Shown here: positions 36,096 to 44,092 of the stretch, one piece after another | How the letters are laid out: each line of letters starts with the position of its first letter | How positions within the stretch are numbered: the first letter of the stretch is position 1 | NCBI GenBank assembly: GCA_021202525.1 | Contig: JAJQCV010000126.1 | Span: forward strand, 1 to 47,941 | Reading direction: 5' to 3' | Length of the DNA: 47,941 nucleotides | Source of the DNA: Akkermansiaceae bacterium | GTDB taxonomy: Bacteria; Verrucomicrobiota; Verrucomicrobiia; Verrucomicrobiales; Akkermansiaceae | Position numbers and translations under genes: made by a program | The notes under the pieces: generated by a model | What the model saw: the letters and a program-made list of their open reading frames with translations, nothing else | What the model was told of the DNA's origin: nothing | Database searches by the model: none

Positions 36096-37157
36096 ATGCG
36101 ACCGACTTTTAGTGAAACAGATCTCAATGAACGTCCCTTTCTGGTTTTCTGGGAGGTGACGCGCGCTTGCGCCCTTGCGTGCAAACATTGCAGGGCTGTG
36201 GCCCAGCCGCGGCCGCATCCTGATGAACTGAACCATGAAGAAGCCCTCCGGCTGATTGACCGGCTGGCGGAACTCCGGCCGCCCATGCTCGTGCTGACGG
36301 GCGGGGATCCTGTCATGAGGCCGGATATTCTGGAACTGATCCGCGCGGCGGCGGACAAGGGGCTGCATGTGGCCTTGAGCCCCGCCGCCACGGCCAGGCT
36401 GCTGCACGCGGACTTTCATGCGTTGAAAGAGGCGGGGGTGCAAAGCATGTCCCTGAGCCTGGACGGCGCCCATGAAGCCACGCATGACGCCTTCCGGGGC
36501 GTGCCGCATACGTATGAGCGGACCCTGCGCGCGGCGGAAATGGCCCAGGAGGCGGGCATGCACCTCCAGATCAATACCACCATTACCAAAAGCACGCTGG
36601 GTGAGTTTGACGACTTTGTGGAGCTGATGAAAAAAATGCAGCCGGGCATGTGGAGTGTCTTCCTGCTTGTTCCTACGGGCCGCGCGGCGATGGATGAAAT
36701 GCCTGCCGCGGAGCAGGTGGAGGCCATCTGGAAAAAACTCAGCGAGGTCAGCCGGGAAGTCTCCTTCGGCGTCAAAACCACGGAAGGGCACCATTACCGC
36801 CGGGTGGCCCTTCAGGAGGCCCGTGCTCAGGGAGCCAGGCCCGCGCGGCGCGCCATTCCCACGCGAGACGGCAAGGGCATCATGTTCATCTCCCACACCG
36901 GCGACATCCAGCCCTCCGGCTTCCTCCCCATCACGGCGGGCAACGTCCGCACGGACGACGTGGGCGAAGTGTACCGCACGCACCCCCTCTTTCTCAAGCT
37001 CCGGGACGACAACGCGCTGCTGGGCAAATGCGGCCGTTGCGAATACCGCACCATTTGCGGCGGTTCCCGCTCCCGGGCGTACGCCGTGTACGGAGACATG
37101 ATGGCGGAGGACAACCTTTGCCCCTATCAACCCAGGCTTTCACAACACCATGATTAA
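36096..37157 (+). CDS. radical SAM/SPASM protein, AhbD-like (heme synthase-like)
   Basis: A 353-residue radical SAM enzyme. The SAM-cluster motif is CALACKHC (CX3CX2C) near residues 26-33, and a GGDP SAM-binding motif follows near 69-72. A C-terminal SPASM-type cluster region has CGRCEYRTICGGSRSRAYAVYGD and a final cysteine, like AhbD. AhbD converts iron-coproporphyrin III to heme in the siroheme-dependent pathway. The TIGR04053 maturase family is also a close relative, so the exact reaction is uncertain. GAGG lies four bases before the ATG at 36096. Its stop overlaps the start of the AhbC-like gene by 8 bases, which argues they work in one pathway. Confidence 0.8.
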   Translation: MRPTFSETDLNERPFLVFWEVTRACALACKHCRAVAQPRPHPDELNHEEALRLIDRLAELRPPMLVLTGGDPVMRPDILELIRAAADKGLHVALSPAATARLLHADFHALKEAGVQSMSLSLDGAHEATHDAFRGVPHTYERTLRAAEMAQEAGMHLQINTTITKSTLGEFDDFVELMKKMQPGMWSVFLLVPTGRAAMDEMPAAEQVEAIWKKLSEVSREVSFGVKTTEGHHYRRVALQEARAQGARPARRAIPTRDGKGIMFISHTGDIQPSGFLPITAGNVRTDDVGEVYRTHPLFLKLRDDNALLGKCGRCEYRTICGGSRSRAYAVYGDMMAEDNLCPYQPRLSQHHD

Positions 37158-38397
37158 CATCACCAGACTTTGGACAGGGGCGGAACAGCCCGCGGACCAT
37201 TTGAGATACGGCCAGGGCCACGGGCACGGCCGTTCCGCCGGGGGAGCCGTGGAATCCTGCGCTCCCGCCTCTTCCCGTGTCCGCAAGCCCATTGTGGTAT
37301 GGAACATCACCCGCACCTGCAACCTCAAATGTGTTCACTGCTATGCGGACGCGTCCGCCCGGAAATTTGACGGAGAGCTGGACTGGAACCAATGCTGTAC
37401 CGTCATTGACGATCTGGCGGACTACAAGGTAAACGCCCTCCTGTTCTCCGGCGGGGAACCCCTGGTGCATCCCCGCTTCATGGACCTGCTGGAACGGGCC
37501 ACGGGAAAGGGGCTGAAAGTCACCATTTCCACGAACGGCACCCGCATCACGCCGGAATCCGCCGCGCGGTTCAAGGAACTGGGTGTGGCGTACGTAGGCA
37601 TCTCCCTGGACGGCATCGGCGCCGTTCATGACCAATTCCGCGGGGTGGAAGGCTCCTTTGACCAGGCGGTGCGCGGCTTCAAGCTGTGCAGCGACGTGGG
37701 CCAGAAAACGGGCCTGCGCCTGACCCTGACCCGCAACAACGTGCAATGCATGGAGCAGATTCTGGACTTCATTGACGCCAACGACATTCAGCGCGTCTGC
37801 TTCTACCATCTGGTGCCTACCGGCCGCGGTGTGGAAGTGCAGACGCTTACCCGGGAGGAAGCCCGCCATGCCATGGACACCCTCATTGCCCGCGTGGAAG
37901 AATGGAAGGCGGAAGGCAAAAACCGGGAAGTGCTTACCGTTACCCAGCCTGCGGACGGCATTTATCTGCTGCTCCGCCAGCTCCGGGAAGATTCTCCCCT
38001 GGCGAAGGAAACGCTGAAGCTGCTCCAATGGAACGGCGGCGGGGCGAACAGTTCCGGCCGCGGCATTGCTAACATCGACACGCAGGGCATGGTGCATCCG
38101 GACCAGTTCTGGCAGTCCGTGACGCTCGGCAACGTGAAAAACAACCTGTTCTCCGACTTGTGGGACGCCAAGGCAGGAGCCGCGGCGGAAATGCTGCCTG
38201 AATTGCGCGGGTCCGACGACCCCCTGGAACGGCAGAAAAAAATAGAAGGCCGTTGCGGCCGCTGCGTCCACTTTGCCCTGTGCGGCGGCGGATTCCGCAC
38301 GCGCGCCGCCTTTGCCAACGGGCACTGGTACGGTTCCGACCCCGGCTGTTATTTGACGGAAGAGGAAATCTCCACTCCGCTTCCGGAAATCAAATAA
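37150..38397 (+). CDS. ahbC: radical SAM/SPASM protein, AhbC-like (12,18-didecarboxysiroheme deacetylase-like)
   Basis: A 415-residue radical SAM enzyme. A start region like that of AhbC (MINITRLWTG, then LRYGQGHGHGR) is followed by PIVVWNITRTCNLKCVHCYAD, with the SAM cluster CX3CX2C near residues 57-64. FSGGEPLVHPRF and VAYVGISLDGIGAVHDQFRGV follow. The middle contains RVCFYHLVPTGRG and SGRGIANIDTQGMVHPDQFW. The SPASM-type end has CGRCVHFALCGGGFRTRA and GCYLT. All of this agrees with AhbC as I recall it, which removes two acetate side chains from 12,18-didecarboxysiroheme. The AhbD-like gene precedes and overlaps it. ahbA/ahbB are not in the window. Confidence 0.82.
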   Translation: MINITRLWTGAEQPADHLRYGQGHGHGRSAGGAVESCAPASSRVRKPIVVWNITRTCNLKCVHCYADASARKFDGELDWNQCCTVIDDLADYKVNALLFSGGEPLVHPRFMDLLERATGKGLKVTISTNGTRITPESAARFKELGVAYVGISLDGIGAVHDQFRGVEGSFDQAVRGFKLCSDVGQKTGLRLTLTRNNVQCMEQILDFIDANDIQRVCFYHLVPTGRGVEVQTLTREEARHAMDTLIARVEEWKAEGKNREVLTVTQPADGIYLLLRQLREDSPLAKETLKLLQWNGGGANSSGRGIANIDTQGMVHPDQFWQSVTLGNVKNNLFSDLWDAKAGAAAEMLPELRGSDDPLERQKKIEGRCGRCVHFALCGGGFRTRAAFANGHWYGSDPGCYLTEEEISTPLPEIK

Positions 38398-38974
38398 CCT
38401 GTATTGGTTCCGGCAGGGGCGGAACGGCATATGTTCCCGCCCCTCTCCTTCCGTCCTGAAACATTGACGGAAAACAATCTTTCACCGCAGAAAACGTTCT
38501 GCATGGAAGAAAATGTTCCCTTATGAAAAGGGAATGGCCTTGGAGGCAGGGAACCCGGAAATTCTCCGGTTGGCAGTCGTGTAGTGTAAGGCCTCCAGAA
38601 CAGGCGAATCCGTTCAAGTCTCAATTTTCGGCAAAAAGACGGCCTTCGGGAAACGCTGTAGACAATGAAGTAAAATAAACCTTGCAGCTTTGATCCCCGG
38701 GAATCCAACGGTGTTTTATTCCTGATGGGATGGAGCACTTCTCTCCGCTCCGGCGGAGAGGACGCCGGCGGAACAATTTACCGTGGAAATTTCTTCTCAA
38801 TGAATGCACGGTCTCCATGCCGGGCTGGAGAGGGGAACTCCAGTAAAAACACTCCGCCGGACGTTCCTGAGCAATCACAATATTCCGTTCCCCGGCCCAT
38901 TTGGAACTACCGTATTCCCGCCCTGTTTTTCCCTGCTTTACAAGGGTGGGGGCATCGCATAGCATCCCTGCATC
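38398..38974. other. long structured leader/intergenic region upstream of metY
   Basis: About 580 bp without a convincing gene. It contains a chain of hairpins: an imperfect stem at 38415-38444 just after the AhbC-like stop; GCAGAA/TTCTGC (38487-38492, 38497-38502); TTCCC/GGGAA (38516-38520, 38530-38534); a larger element closed by TGGAGGC/GCCTCCA (38541-38547, 38591-38597) with inner CCGGA/TCCGG (38555-38559, 38565-38569); CTCTCCGC/GCGGAGAG (38741-38748, 38753-38760); and CTGGAG/CTCCAG (38825-38830, 38838-38843). The last lies about 130 bp before the metY ATG. Structures are seen by eye; a riboswitch or attenuator is only inferred. Confidence 0.45.
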
Positions 38975-40264
38975 ATGAGTCAGGAATTGAGACCGGAAAC
39001 CCTGTGCGTGCAGGCGGGTTGGACGCCGAAAAAAGGCGAACCCCGCGTGCTTCCCATTTACCAGAGCACGACGTTCAAATATGAAACCAGCGAACAGATG
39101 GCCAAGCTGTTTGACCTGGAGGAACCTGGTTTCTTCTACACGCGCCTGCAAAACCCCACCAACGAGGCGGTAGCCAGGAAAATAGCTGACCTGGAAGGCG
39201 GCGTGGCCGCCATTCTCACTTCCTCCGGCCAGGCGGCCTCCTTCTTTGCCGTCTTCAACATCTGCGAGGCCGGTGACCACATCGTCAGCGCGGCTTCCAT
39301 CTATGGGGGAACGTACAACCTCTTTGCCGTTACGTTCCGGAAAATGGGCATAGAAGTCACCTTTGTGGACCAGGATGCCCCGGCGGAAGAAATTGCCAGG
39401 GCGATCCGCCCCAACACGAAAGCCCTTTTTGCGGAAACCGTCTCCAACCCGACACTCTGCGTGCTGGACATCCGCAAATTTGCGGACATCGCCCATGCCC
39501 ACGGCGTGCCCCTCATCGTGGACAATACGTTCACCACGCCCATCAACTGCCGTCCTTTTGAATGGGGTGCGGACATTGTCACCCATTCCACCACCAAATA
39601 CATGGACGGCCATGCCGCCGCCGTGGGAGGAGCCATCGTGGACAGCGGCAACTTTGACTGGGAGGCCCACAGGGACAAATTCCCCGGTTTGACGGAACCG
39701 GATCCGTCCTATCATGGACTTTCCTACAGCAAAAGCTTCGGCAAGGGCGCCTACATCACCAAGGCGACCGTCCAGCTCATGCGCGACCTGGGTTCCATCC
39801 AGTCCCCGCAAAACGCCTTTCTGCTCAACCTGGGATTGGAAACCCTGCATTTGCGTGTCCCCCGCCATTGCGAGAACGCGCAGAAAGTGGCCGAATTCCT
39901 GCAGGAACAGGAAGACGTGGCTTGGATCAACTACCCCGGTCTGCCTTCCAACAAGTACCATGACCTGGCCCAAAAGCAGTTCCGCGGCGGCCAGTCCTGC
40001 GGGGTGGTGACATTCGGCATCAAGGGAGGCCGCGAACGGGCCATCAAATTCATGGACAGCCTGAAACTGGCCGCCATTGTCACCCATGTTGCGGACTCCC
40101 GTACCTGCGTGCTCCATCCTGCCAGCCACACGCACCGCCAGTTGACGGACGAACAGTTGATGGAAGCAGGAGTCAGGCCGGATCTCATCCGCTTCTCCGT
40201 GGGGACGGAAGCGGCGGAAGACATTATTGCCGATCTCGGACAGGCTCTGGAAGTCATCCGTTAA
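38975..40264 (+). CDS. metY: O-acetylhomoserine sulfhydrylase (PLP enzyme) MetY
   Basis: A 429-residue PLP-dependent Cys/Met-metabolism enzyme. The N terminus is typical of O-acetylhomoserine sulfhydrylases (ETLCVQAGW, then PIYQSTTFKYE). A substrate-loop Tyr is in FFYTRLQNPT, and the PLP-binding lysine is in THSTTKYMDGH near residue 209. The C-terminal region has VTHVADSRTCVLHPASHTHRQLT, characteristic of this branch over cystathionine enzymes. It uses sulfide and O-acetylhomoserine to make homocysteine. The start is ATG at 38975, after a long structured leader. It is monocistronic, ending at a strong terminator. Confidence 0.93.
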   Translation: MSQELRPETLCVQAGWTPKKGEPRVLPIYQSTTFKYETSEQMAKLFDLEEPGFFYTRLQNPTNEAVARKIADLEGGVAAILTSSGQAASFFAVFNICEAGDHIVSAASIYGGTYNLFAVTFRKMGIEVTFVDQDAPAEEIARAIRPNTKALFAETVSNPTLCVLDIRKFADIAHAHGVPLIVDNTFTTPINCRPFEWGADIVTHSTTKYMDGHAAAVGGAIVDSGNFDWEAHRDKFPGLTEPDPSYHGLSYSKSFGKGAYITKATVQLMRDLGSIQSPQNAFLLNLGLETLHLRVPRHCENAQKVAEFLQEQEDVAWINYPGLPSNKYHDLAQKQFRGGQSCGVVTFGIKGGRERAIKFMDSLKLAAIVTHVADSRTCVLHPASHTHRQLTDEQLMEAGVRPDLIRFSVGTEAAEDIIADLGQALEVIR

Positions 40265-40287
40265 ACCCGTTTTACCTTCCTGTACGC

Positions 40288-40324
40288 ACAGCCGTTCCGT
40301 GGATATGCTCGGAACGGCTGTTTT
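40288..40324 (+). terminator. intrinsic terminator of metY
   Basis: Twelve-base perfect stem ACAGCCGTTCCG (40288-40299) and CGGAACGGCTGT (40310-40321), followed by TTTT. It lies 23 bp after the metY stop. Confidence 0.9.
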
Positions 40325-40662
40325 GTATCTGTGATGGATAAGGCGGACGGGATGGTGGAGGAACGTTAAACGGTACACCTGAAAAAATAGCCGGTGTACC
40401 CATCCCCGCTGCAAGAAACGGACCTCCAGAAGCGAGAGCTGTCCGCCTCCTGTAAAATATTGCAGAAAGTCACGGAGGAAAAATTTCATTTTCTCTTCGT
40501 TGAGAAGTTTGTTTTTACGTAAAATACGGATTTTAATGACGTTGTGCAGGGAAATCCAGAAATGGAGCTTCCCGGAAAATAGCTCGGCTTTTCAGCTTCA
40601 ACAAGATGCGATTGATTTCAGAAAAAGCGGAAATTTCAACTGCTTTTCTTTATAATTGTAAA
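40325..40662. other. non-coding stretch before the PEP-CTERM gene
   Basis: About 340 bp with no convincing gene. It holds an 8-base inverted repeat GGTACACC (40372-40379) and GGTGTACC (40393-40400) and an AT-rich right end with TATAAT at 40651-40656. Confidence 0.45.
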
Positions 40663-40691
40663 TTGACATACCATAATAAATTTATTATGGT
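40663..40691 (+). promoter_or_regulatory. promoter of the PEP-CTERM gene overlapped by a perfect palindrome
   Basis: A consensus -35 TTGACA at 40663-40668. With a 17-base spacer the -10 would be TATGGT at 40686-40691. A perfect palindrome covers the spacer and -10: arms ACCATAATAAA (40670-40680) and TTTATTATGGT (40681-40691). The ATG at 40701 follows within 10 bases, so the mRNA may be nearly leaderless. Its symmetry and position suggest an operator. Confidence 0.55.
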
Positions 40692-40700
40692 GTGGTACTT

Positions 40701-41399
40701 ATGAAAAATAGATATTGTGCTGTATTAATGAGTTGTGCCAGTGTGGTAGCTGCGAATGCCGCCACCATCATTGCCGAACTGCCTGAATCCGCCAATCTGT
40801 CGCAAACTGCGACGATGTCGCCGCAAACAGGAGAGCAGCTGCTGAATAAAGTAAAAAACAGCGGGTTTGGCGTCTATGCGGGAGGCAACAACAACAGTCT
40901 GGCCAACTGGCCCCAAAACGGGGAGGGAACCTGGATCAACAATGGTGACATCGGCTCCATCATCCTTTGCGGCAGAAGCGGAGTGGCCGGCGATTCCTTT
41001 GCCATGGTGTTGGGCGGACCGCGGCAGGGAGACCTTGTTTCCTCCATCGTCTTTTCCTGTGATACGCCTACCTCCGTCATCACCAGCTACACCATGGTTC
41101 TGGCGGTTTACGACTCTTCCGGAACGCTTGTCCAGAACCTTTCCACCGTGGAAGGCTTTACCTTTGATTCCACGTCAAGAACCACGTCCGTTTCCCTGAA
41201 CATGGCGGATTCTCCCCTGACGTGGGGTGAGGGGTACAAGCTGGTTGCCGGGGTACGCGGCGGTGCGGGTGCCGCTACCTCCCCCTACACGCTCACCAAC
41301 ATTCAGGTAGCCTATGAAGTTGTTCCGGAACCGGCTACCGTCTCTCTGGGCCTGCTTGGCCTGGGAGCGTTGGTTATCCGGCGCCATCGGAGCCGGTGA
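40701..41399 (+). CDS. PEP-CTERM sorted exported protein
   Basis: A 232-residue exported protein. A signal peptide is at residues 1-20 (MKNRYCAVLMSCASVVAANAA). The mature part is low in charge and rich in S, T, G and N with beta-strand-like segments. The C terminus has a PEP-CTERM sorting signal: VPEPATVSLGLLGLGALVIRR, i.e. the PEP motif, a hydrophobic segment and a basic tail. In bacteria with exosortase, such proteins are cleaved or anchored at the envelope. No exosortase gene is in the window. An in-frame GTG at 40692 is a less likely start. Upstream is a palindromic promoter. Confidence 0.85.
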   Translation: MKNRYCAVLMSCASVVAANAATIIAELPESANLSQTATMSPQTGEQLLNKVKNSGFGVYAGGNNNSLANWPQNGEGTWINNGDIGSIILCGRSGVAGDSFAMVLGGPRQGDLVSSIVFSCDTPTSVITSYTMVLAVYDSSGTLVQNLSTVEGFTFDSTSRTTSVSLNMADSPLTWGEGYKLVAGVRGGAGAATSPYTLTNIQVAYEVVPEPATVSLGLLGLGALVIRRHRSR

Positions 41400-41451
41400 G
41401 CGGCAAGCGTGCCCATCGGGAAGAAACTTGTCCGAAAGCCGCCCCTTTTCC

Positions 41452-41472
41452 CCTCTCCCTGTTCGGGAGAGG
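41452..41472. terminator. hairpin between convergent genes
   Basis: CCTCTCCC (41452-41459) and GGGAGAGG (41465-41472), loop TGTTC, between the ends of the PEP-CTERM gene and comM. No T-run follows, so it is only a possible bidirectional terminator. Confidence 0.35.
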
Positions 41473-41533
41473 CTATCCTTTGGAATGGAACGAAATGTGA
41501 CATTCTAAAGGCCGCGCGTTTTCCGGAATGAGG

Positions 41534-43060
41534 TCATTCCCGGAGGGAGCGTTCAAAGGCCCGGTACTGGACGGCTTCATACAAATGGTGATCCTGGATT
41601 TCCGCGCTGTCCGCCAGATCGGCTATGGTGCGGGCCACTTTCAGAATACGGTCGTACGCCCTGGCGGAAAGGGCCAGTTCCTCTACCGCGCGCAGCAGGA
41701 TGGCCTGTCCCTCCGGCCGCAGGCGGCAATGCTTGTGCAGAGCTTTTCCGGAAAGAGCGGCATTGCTGCGGATTGTCGTGCCTGCATATCTTTTCTGCTG
41801 GCGTTCCCGCGCGGCCACGACACGTTCCCGGATGCTGGCGGAACATTCGCCGGAAGGAGCCGCCGCCAGTATGGCGGGATCTACGGCGGGAACTTCCATC
41901 AAAAGATCGAACCGGTCGAGAAGAGGACCTGAAATCTTCTGGCGGTAACGTGCTATTTGAGCCGGGGAACAGGTGCAGGTTCTCCGCCGGTCGCCCAAAT
42001 AGCCGCAGGGGCACGGATTCATGGCTGCCGCCAGCATGAAGCGGCACGGAAAAGTCATGGTCCCGGAGGCACGGGAAATAATTGCGTGGCCGGACTCCAG
42101 AGGCTGCCGCAGCGTTTCCAGCGTCGCACGGCGGAACTCCGGCAGCTCGTCCAGGAACAGCACGCCGTTATGGGCGAGGGACACCTCGCCGGGTGTGATA
42201 TTATTGCCTCCTCCCATCAGGCCTGCGTCGGAAATGGTATGGTGCGGGGCACGGAACGGCCGTTGTGTCACCAGGCCGCTTCCGCGTTTCAGCAAGCCGC
42301 ACACGGAATGGACCTTGCTGGTTTCCAGGGCTTCTTCCCGGTTCAGAGGCGGCAGAATGGTCGGGAGCCTTTGAGCCAGCATGGACTTGCCGGACCCCGG
42401 AGAACCGCTGAGCAGGATATTGTGGGCGCCTGCCGCCGCAATCTCCATGGCGCGGCGCGCGTAAGCCTGCCCCTTGATCTCGTCGAAGTCGACATTCGCT
42501 TCACAGGCATCCCCGGCCTTCTGCGGTGCCGTAAAAGGCGCAGGTAGTGCGGCGGCCGTCAGCAGTTGCCAGGCTTCCTGCAAGGTGGAAACGGGAAAAA
42601 TCTCCACACCGTGAACGGGTGCCGCCTCATGCGCATTGGCGTGAGGTAGCATGATGCGTTTCCTGCCCGCCCGCCGCGCTTCGATCACCTGCGGCAGGAT
42701 GCCCTGCACGGGGCGCACGGTTCCGTCCAGGGCCAGCTCTCCGATGATGCACCAGAGAGAAGCGTCAACAGGCTTCTCCGCCGCTCCGGCAATCATTCCC
42801 AGGGCAATGGGAAGATCGAAACCGGGGCCCTGTTTCTTCAAATCCGCAGGAGCCAGATTCACGACGAAAATCCCCTGCTGGAACGGCAGCCCGCTGTTCT
42901 GAATGGCCGTGTCCACGCGCTGCCCGCTCTCCTTGACGGCCGTATCCGGCAAACCCACGATAAAGGTGCGTTTTTCCGCCATGGGGCGGAAATCCACTTC
43001 CACCTCCACTTCTACGCCTTCCACGCCCAGGACGGTGGAGGAATATAACCGCGTCATCAT
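41534..43060 (-). CDS. YifB/ComM-family Mg-chelatase-like AAA ATPase
   Basis: A 508-residue ATPase of the ComM/YifB family. The N-terminal ChlI-like domain begins MTRLYSSTVLGVEG. The AAA core contains Walker A SGSPGSGKSM (residues 218-227), a Walker-B-like VLFLDELPEF near 300 and a cysteine-rich loop PCPCGYLGDRRRTCTCSP typical of the family. The Mg-chelatase C-terminal domain follows (GKALHKHCRLRPEGQAILLRA). ComM in naturally competent bacteria is a helicase aiding branch migration during transformation; the role here is inferred. It is the last gene of a minus-strand run after the rhomboid gene. Confidence 0.9.
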   Translation of the reverse strand: MMTRLYSSTVLGVEGVEVEVEVDFRPMAEKRTFIVGLPDTAVKESGQRVDTAIQNSGLPFQQGIFVVNLAPADLKKQGPGFDLPIALGMIAGAAEKPVDASLWCIIGELALDGTVRPVQGILPQVIEARRAGRKRIMLPHANAHEAAPVHGVEIFPVSTLQEAWQLLTAAALPAPFTAPQKAGDACEANVDFDEIKGQAYARRAMEIAAAGAHNILLSGSPGSGKSMLAQRLPTILPPLNREEALETSKVHSVCGLLKRGSGLVTQRPFRAPHHTISDAGLMGGGNNITPGEVSLAHNGVLFLDELPEFRRATLETLRQPLESGHAIISRASGTMTFPCRFMLAAAMNPCPCGYLGDRRRTCTCSPAQIARYRQKISGPLLDRFDLLMEVPAVDPAILAAAPSGECSASIRERVVAARERQQKRYAGTTIRSNAALSGKALHKHCRLRPEGQAILLRAVEELALSARAYDRILKVARTIADLADSAEIQDHHLYEAVQYRAFERSLRE

Positions 43061-43133
43061 GTCCGCATCCTAGGCGGAAACGGAAAAAAATAAAGAAAAA
43101 TGGAATTAAATATGGGAAACTCCAATAAAATCT

Positions 43134-44021
43134 TCAGCGCCGGGAGGCACGCTTGAGGATTTCCCTCTCCTTCTCCGTCAGGCTGGACAGGCCGGAACGG
43201 GAAATCTTGTCCATTACTTCATTCACTTCTGCTTCCGTAGGGTAAGGCTCCCTTTCGGAGGAAGGGGAAGGCCGCGGAGCGGGGCGGCGGCTGTAGGAAA
43301 CGGGACGGGGAGAAGACAGCTTCTCCTTCAGCAGGATCAGCAGCGTCAAAATAAACCCGGCCAGTATGCCGCCCAGGTGGCCGGCTTCGCCGCCCGCATT
43401 ATTCCACTGGAAAATCACCACGGCGCAGGCAATACCCAGCACGACCAGCGCAAACTGGCGTACGCTCAGGTTCACGGGGGGGGACAGAAGCTGGACCCGC
43501 GCATGGGGGAAAAGCACGGCGCAGGCGGCCATGATGCCGTAAATGGAGCCGGAGGCGCCCACCATCGGGATAAAGCGCCATTCCGGATCAAAAAAGAAGC
43601 CCATGTAACCCAGCAGGGAGGAAAACAGAGCCGCCGCCACGCCGCAGAACAGGTAATACAGCAGGAAGCGCAAATGCCCGAAACGTTCTTCCACCACGGG
43701 GCCGAAAAACCACAGGGCGATCATGTTGAACAAAATATGCCCCAGATTGGCGTGCAGAAACTGGTAGGTGAACAGGCGCCACAATTCCCCCTCGTGAAAA
43801 CACATGTACTCGCTGTAGGCTCCGTACAGCTGAACCAGGTCCAGGCGGCCCGGCGGGTAAATGTCCCGCGGAACCTCCACCTGGAAAAAGAAACCGAGGA
43901 AAAAAATGACCACATTGAGCAGGATCAGCCAGTGCACGACAACGGCGCCGCGCTGGTCGAACAGGCGTTCCTTCACCGTATTTCCCCAATTTTCCTGCTC
44001 TGCTCGCATATAAGACCGCAT
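43134..44021 (-). CDS. rhomboid-family intramembrane serine protease
   Basis: A 295-residue membrane protein. The conserved HANLGHILFNMIALWFFG motif near residues 90-107 and catalytic Ser in GASGSIYGIM near 153-162 are followed by the catalytic His in GEAGHLGGILAG near 213-224. Six hydrophobic segments fit the family. The C-terminal tail is long, charged and proline-rich (PRPVSYSRRPAPRPSPSS). The start is taken at ATG 44021 (MRSYMRAEQENWG); an upstream TTG and an internal ATG at 44009 are alternatives. It lies between comM and an FAD oxidoreductase gene on the same strand. Confidence 0.88.
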   Translation of the reverse strand: MRSYMRAEQENWGNTVKERLFDQRGAVVVHWLILLNVVIFFLGFFFQVEVPRDIYPPGRLDLVQLYGAYSEYMCFHEGELWRLFTYQFLHANLGHILFNMIALWFFGPVVEERFGHLRFLLYYLFCGVAAALFSSLLGYMGFFFDPEWRFIPMVGASGSIYGIMAACAVLFPHARVQLLSPPVNLSVRQFALVVLGIACAVVIFQWNNAGGEAGHLGGILAGFILTLLILLKEKLSSPRPVSYSRRPAPRPSPSSEREPYPTEAEVNEVMDKISRSGLSSLTEKEREILKRASRR

Positions 44022-44092
44022 GTAAACGTGTTCAGGGCGCTTTGACAAGGAAAATGCATGTCCCGTTCAAGGTAGGCCGGAAAGAGGGAATG

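Noticed and set aside
38541-38600. Cobalamin riboswitch upstream of metY
   Set aside because: GGGAA and a GTAAGG-like block resemble parts of the cobalamin box, but the P-stem order and the 3-prime elements do not fit; kept only as a generic structured leader.
38398-38974. SAM-I or SAM-II riboswitch upstream of metY
   Set aside because: I could not find the conserved GGCAACC-type core or a matching closing stem.
38621-40489. Minus-strand open frame of about 620 codons
   Set aside because: Antisense to metY and its leader; metY is certain.
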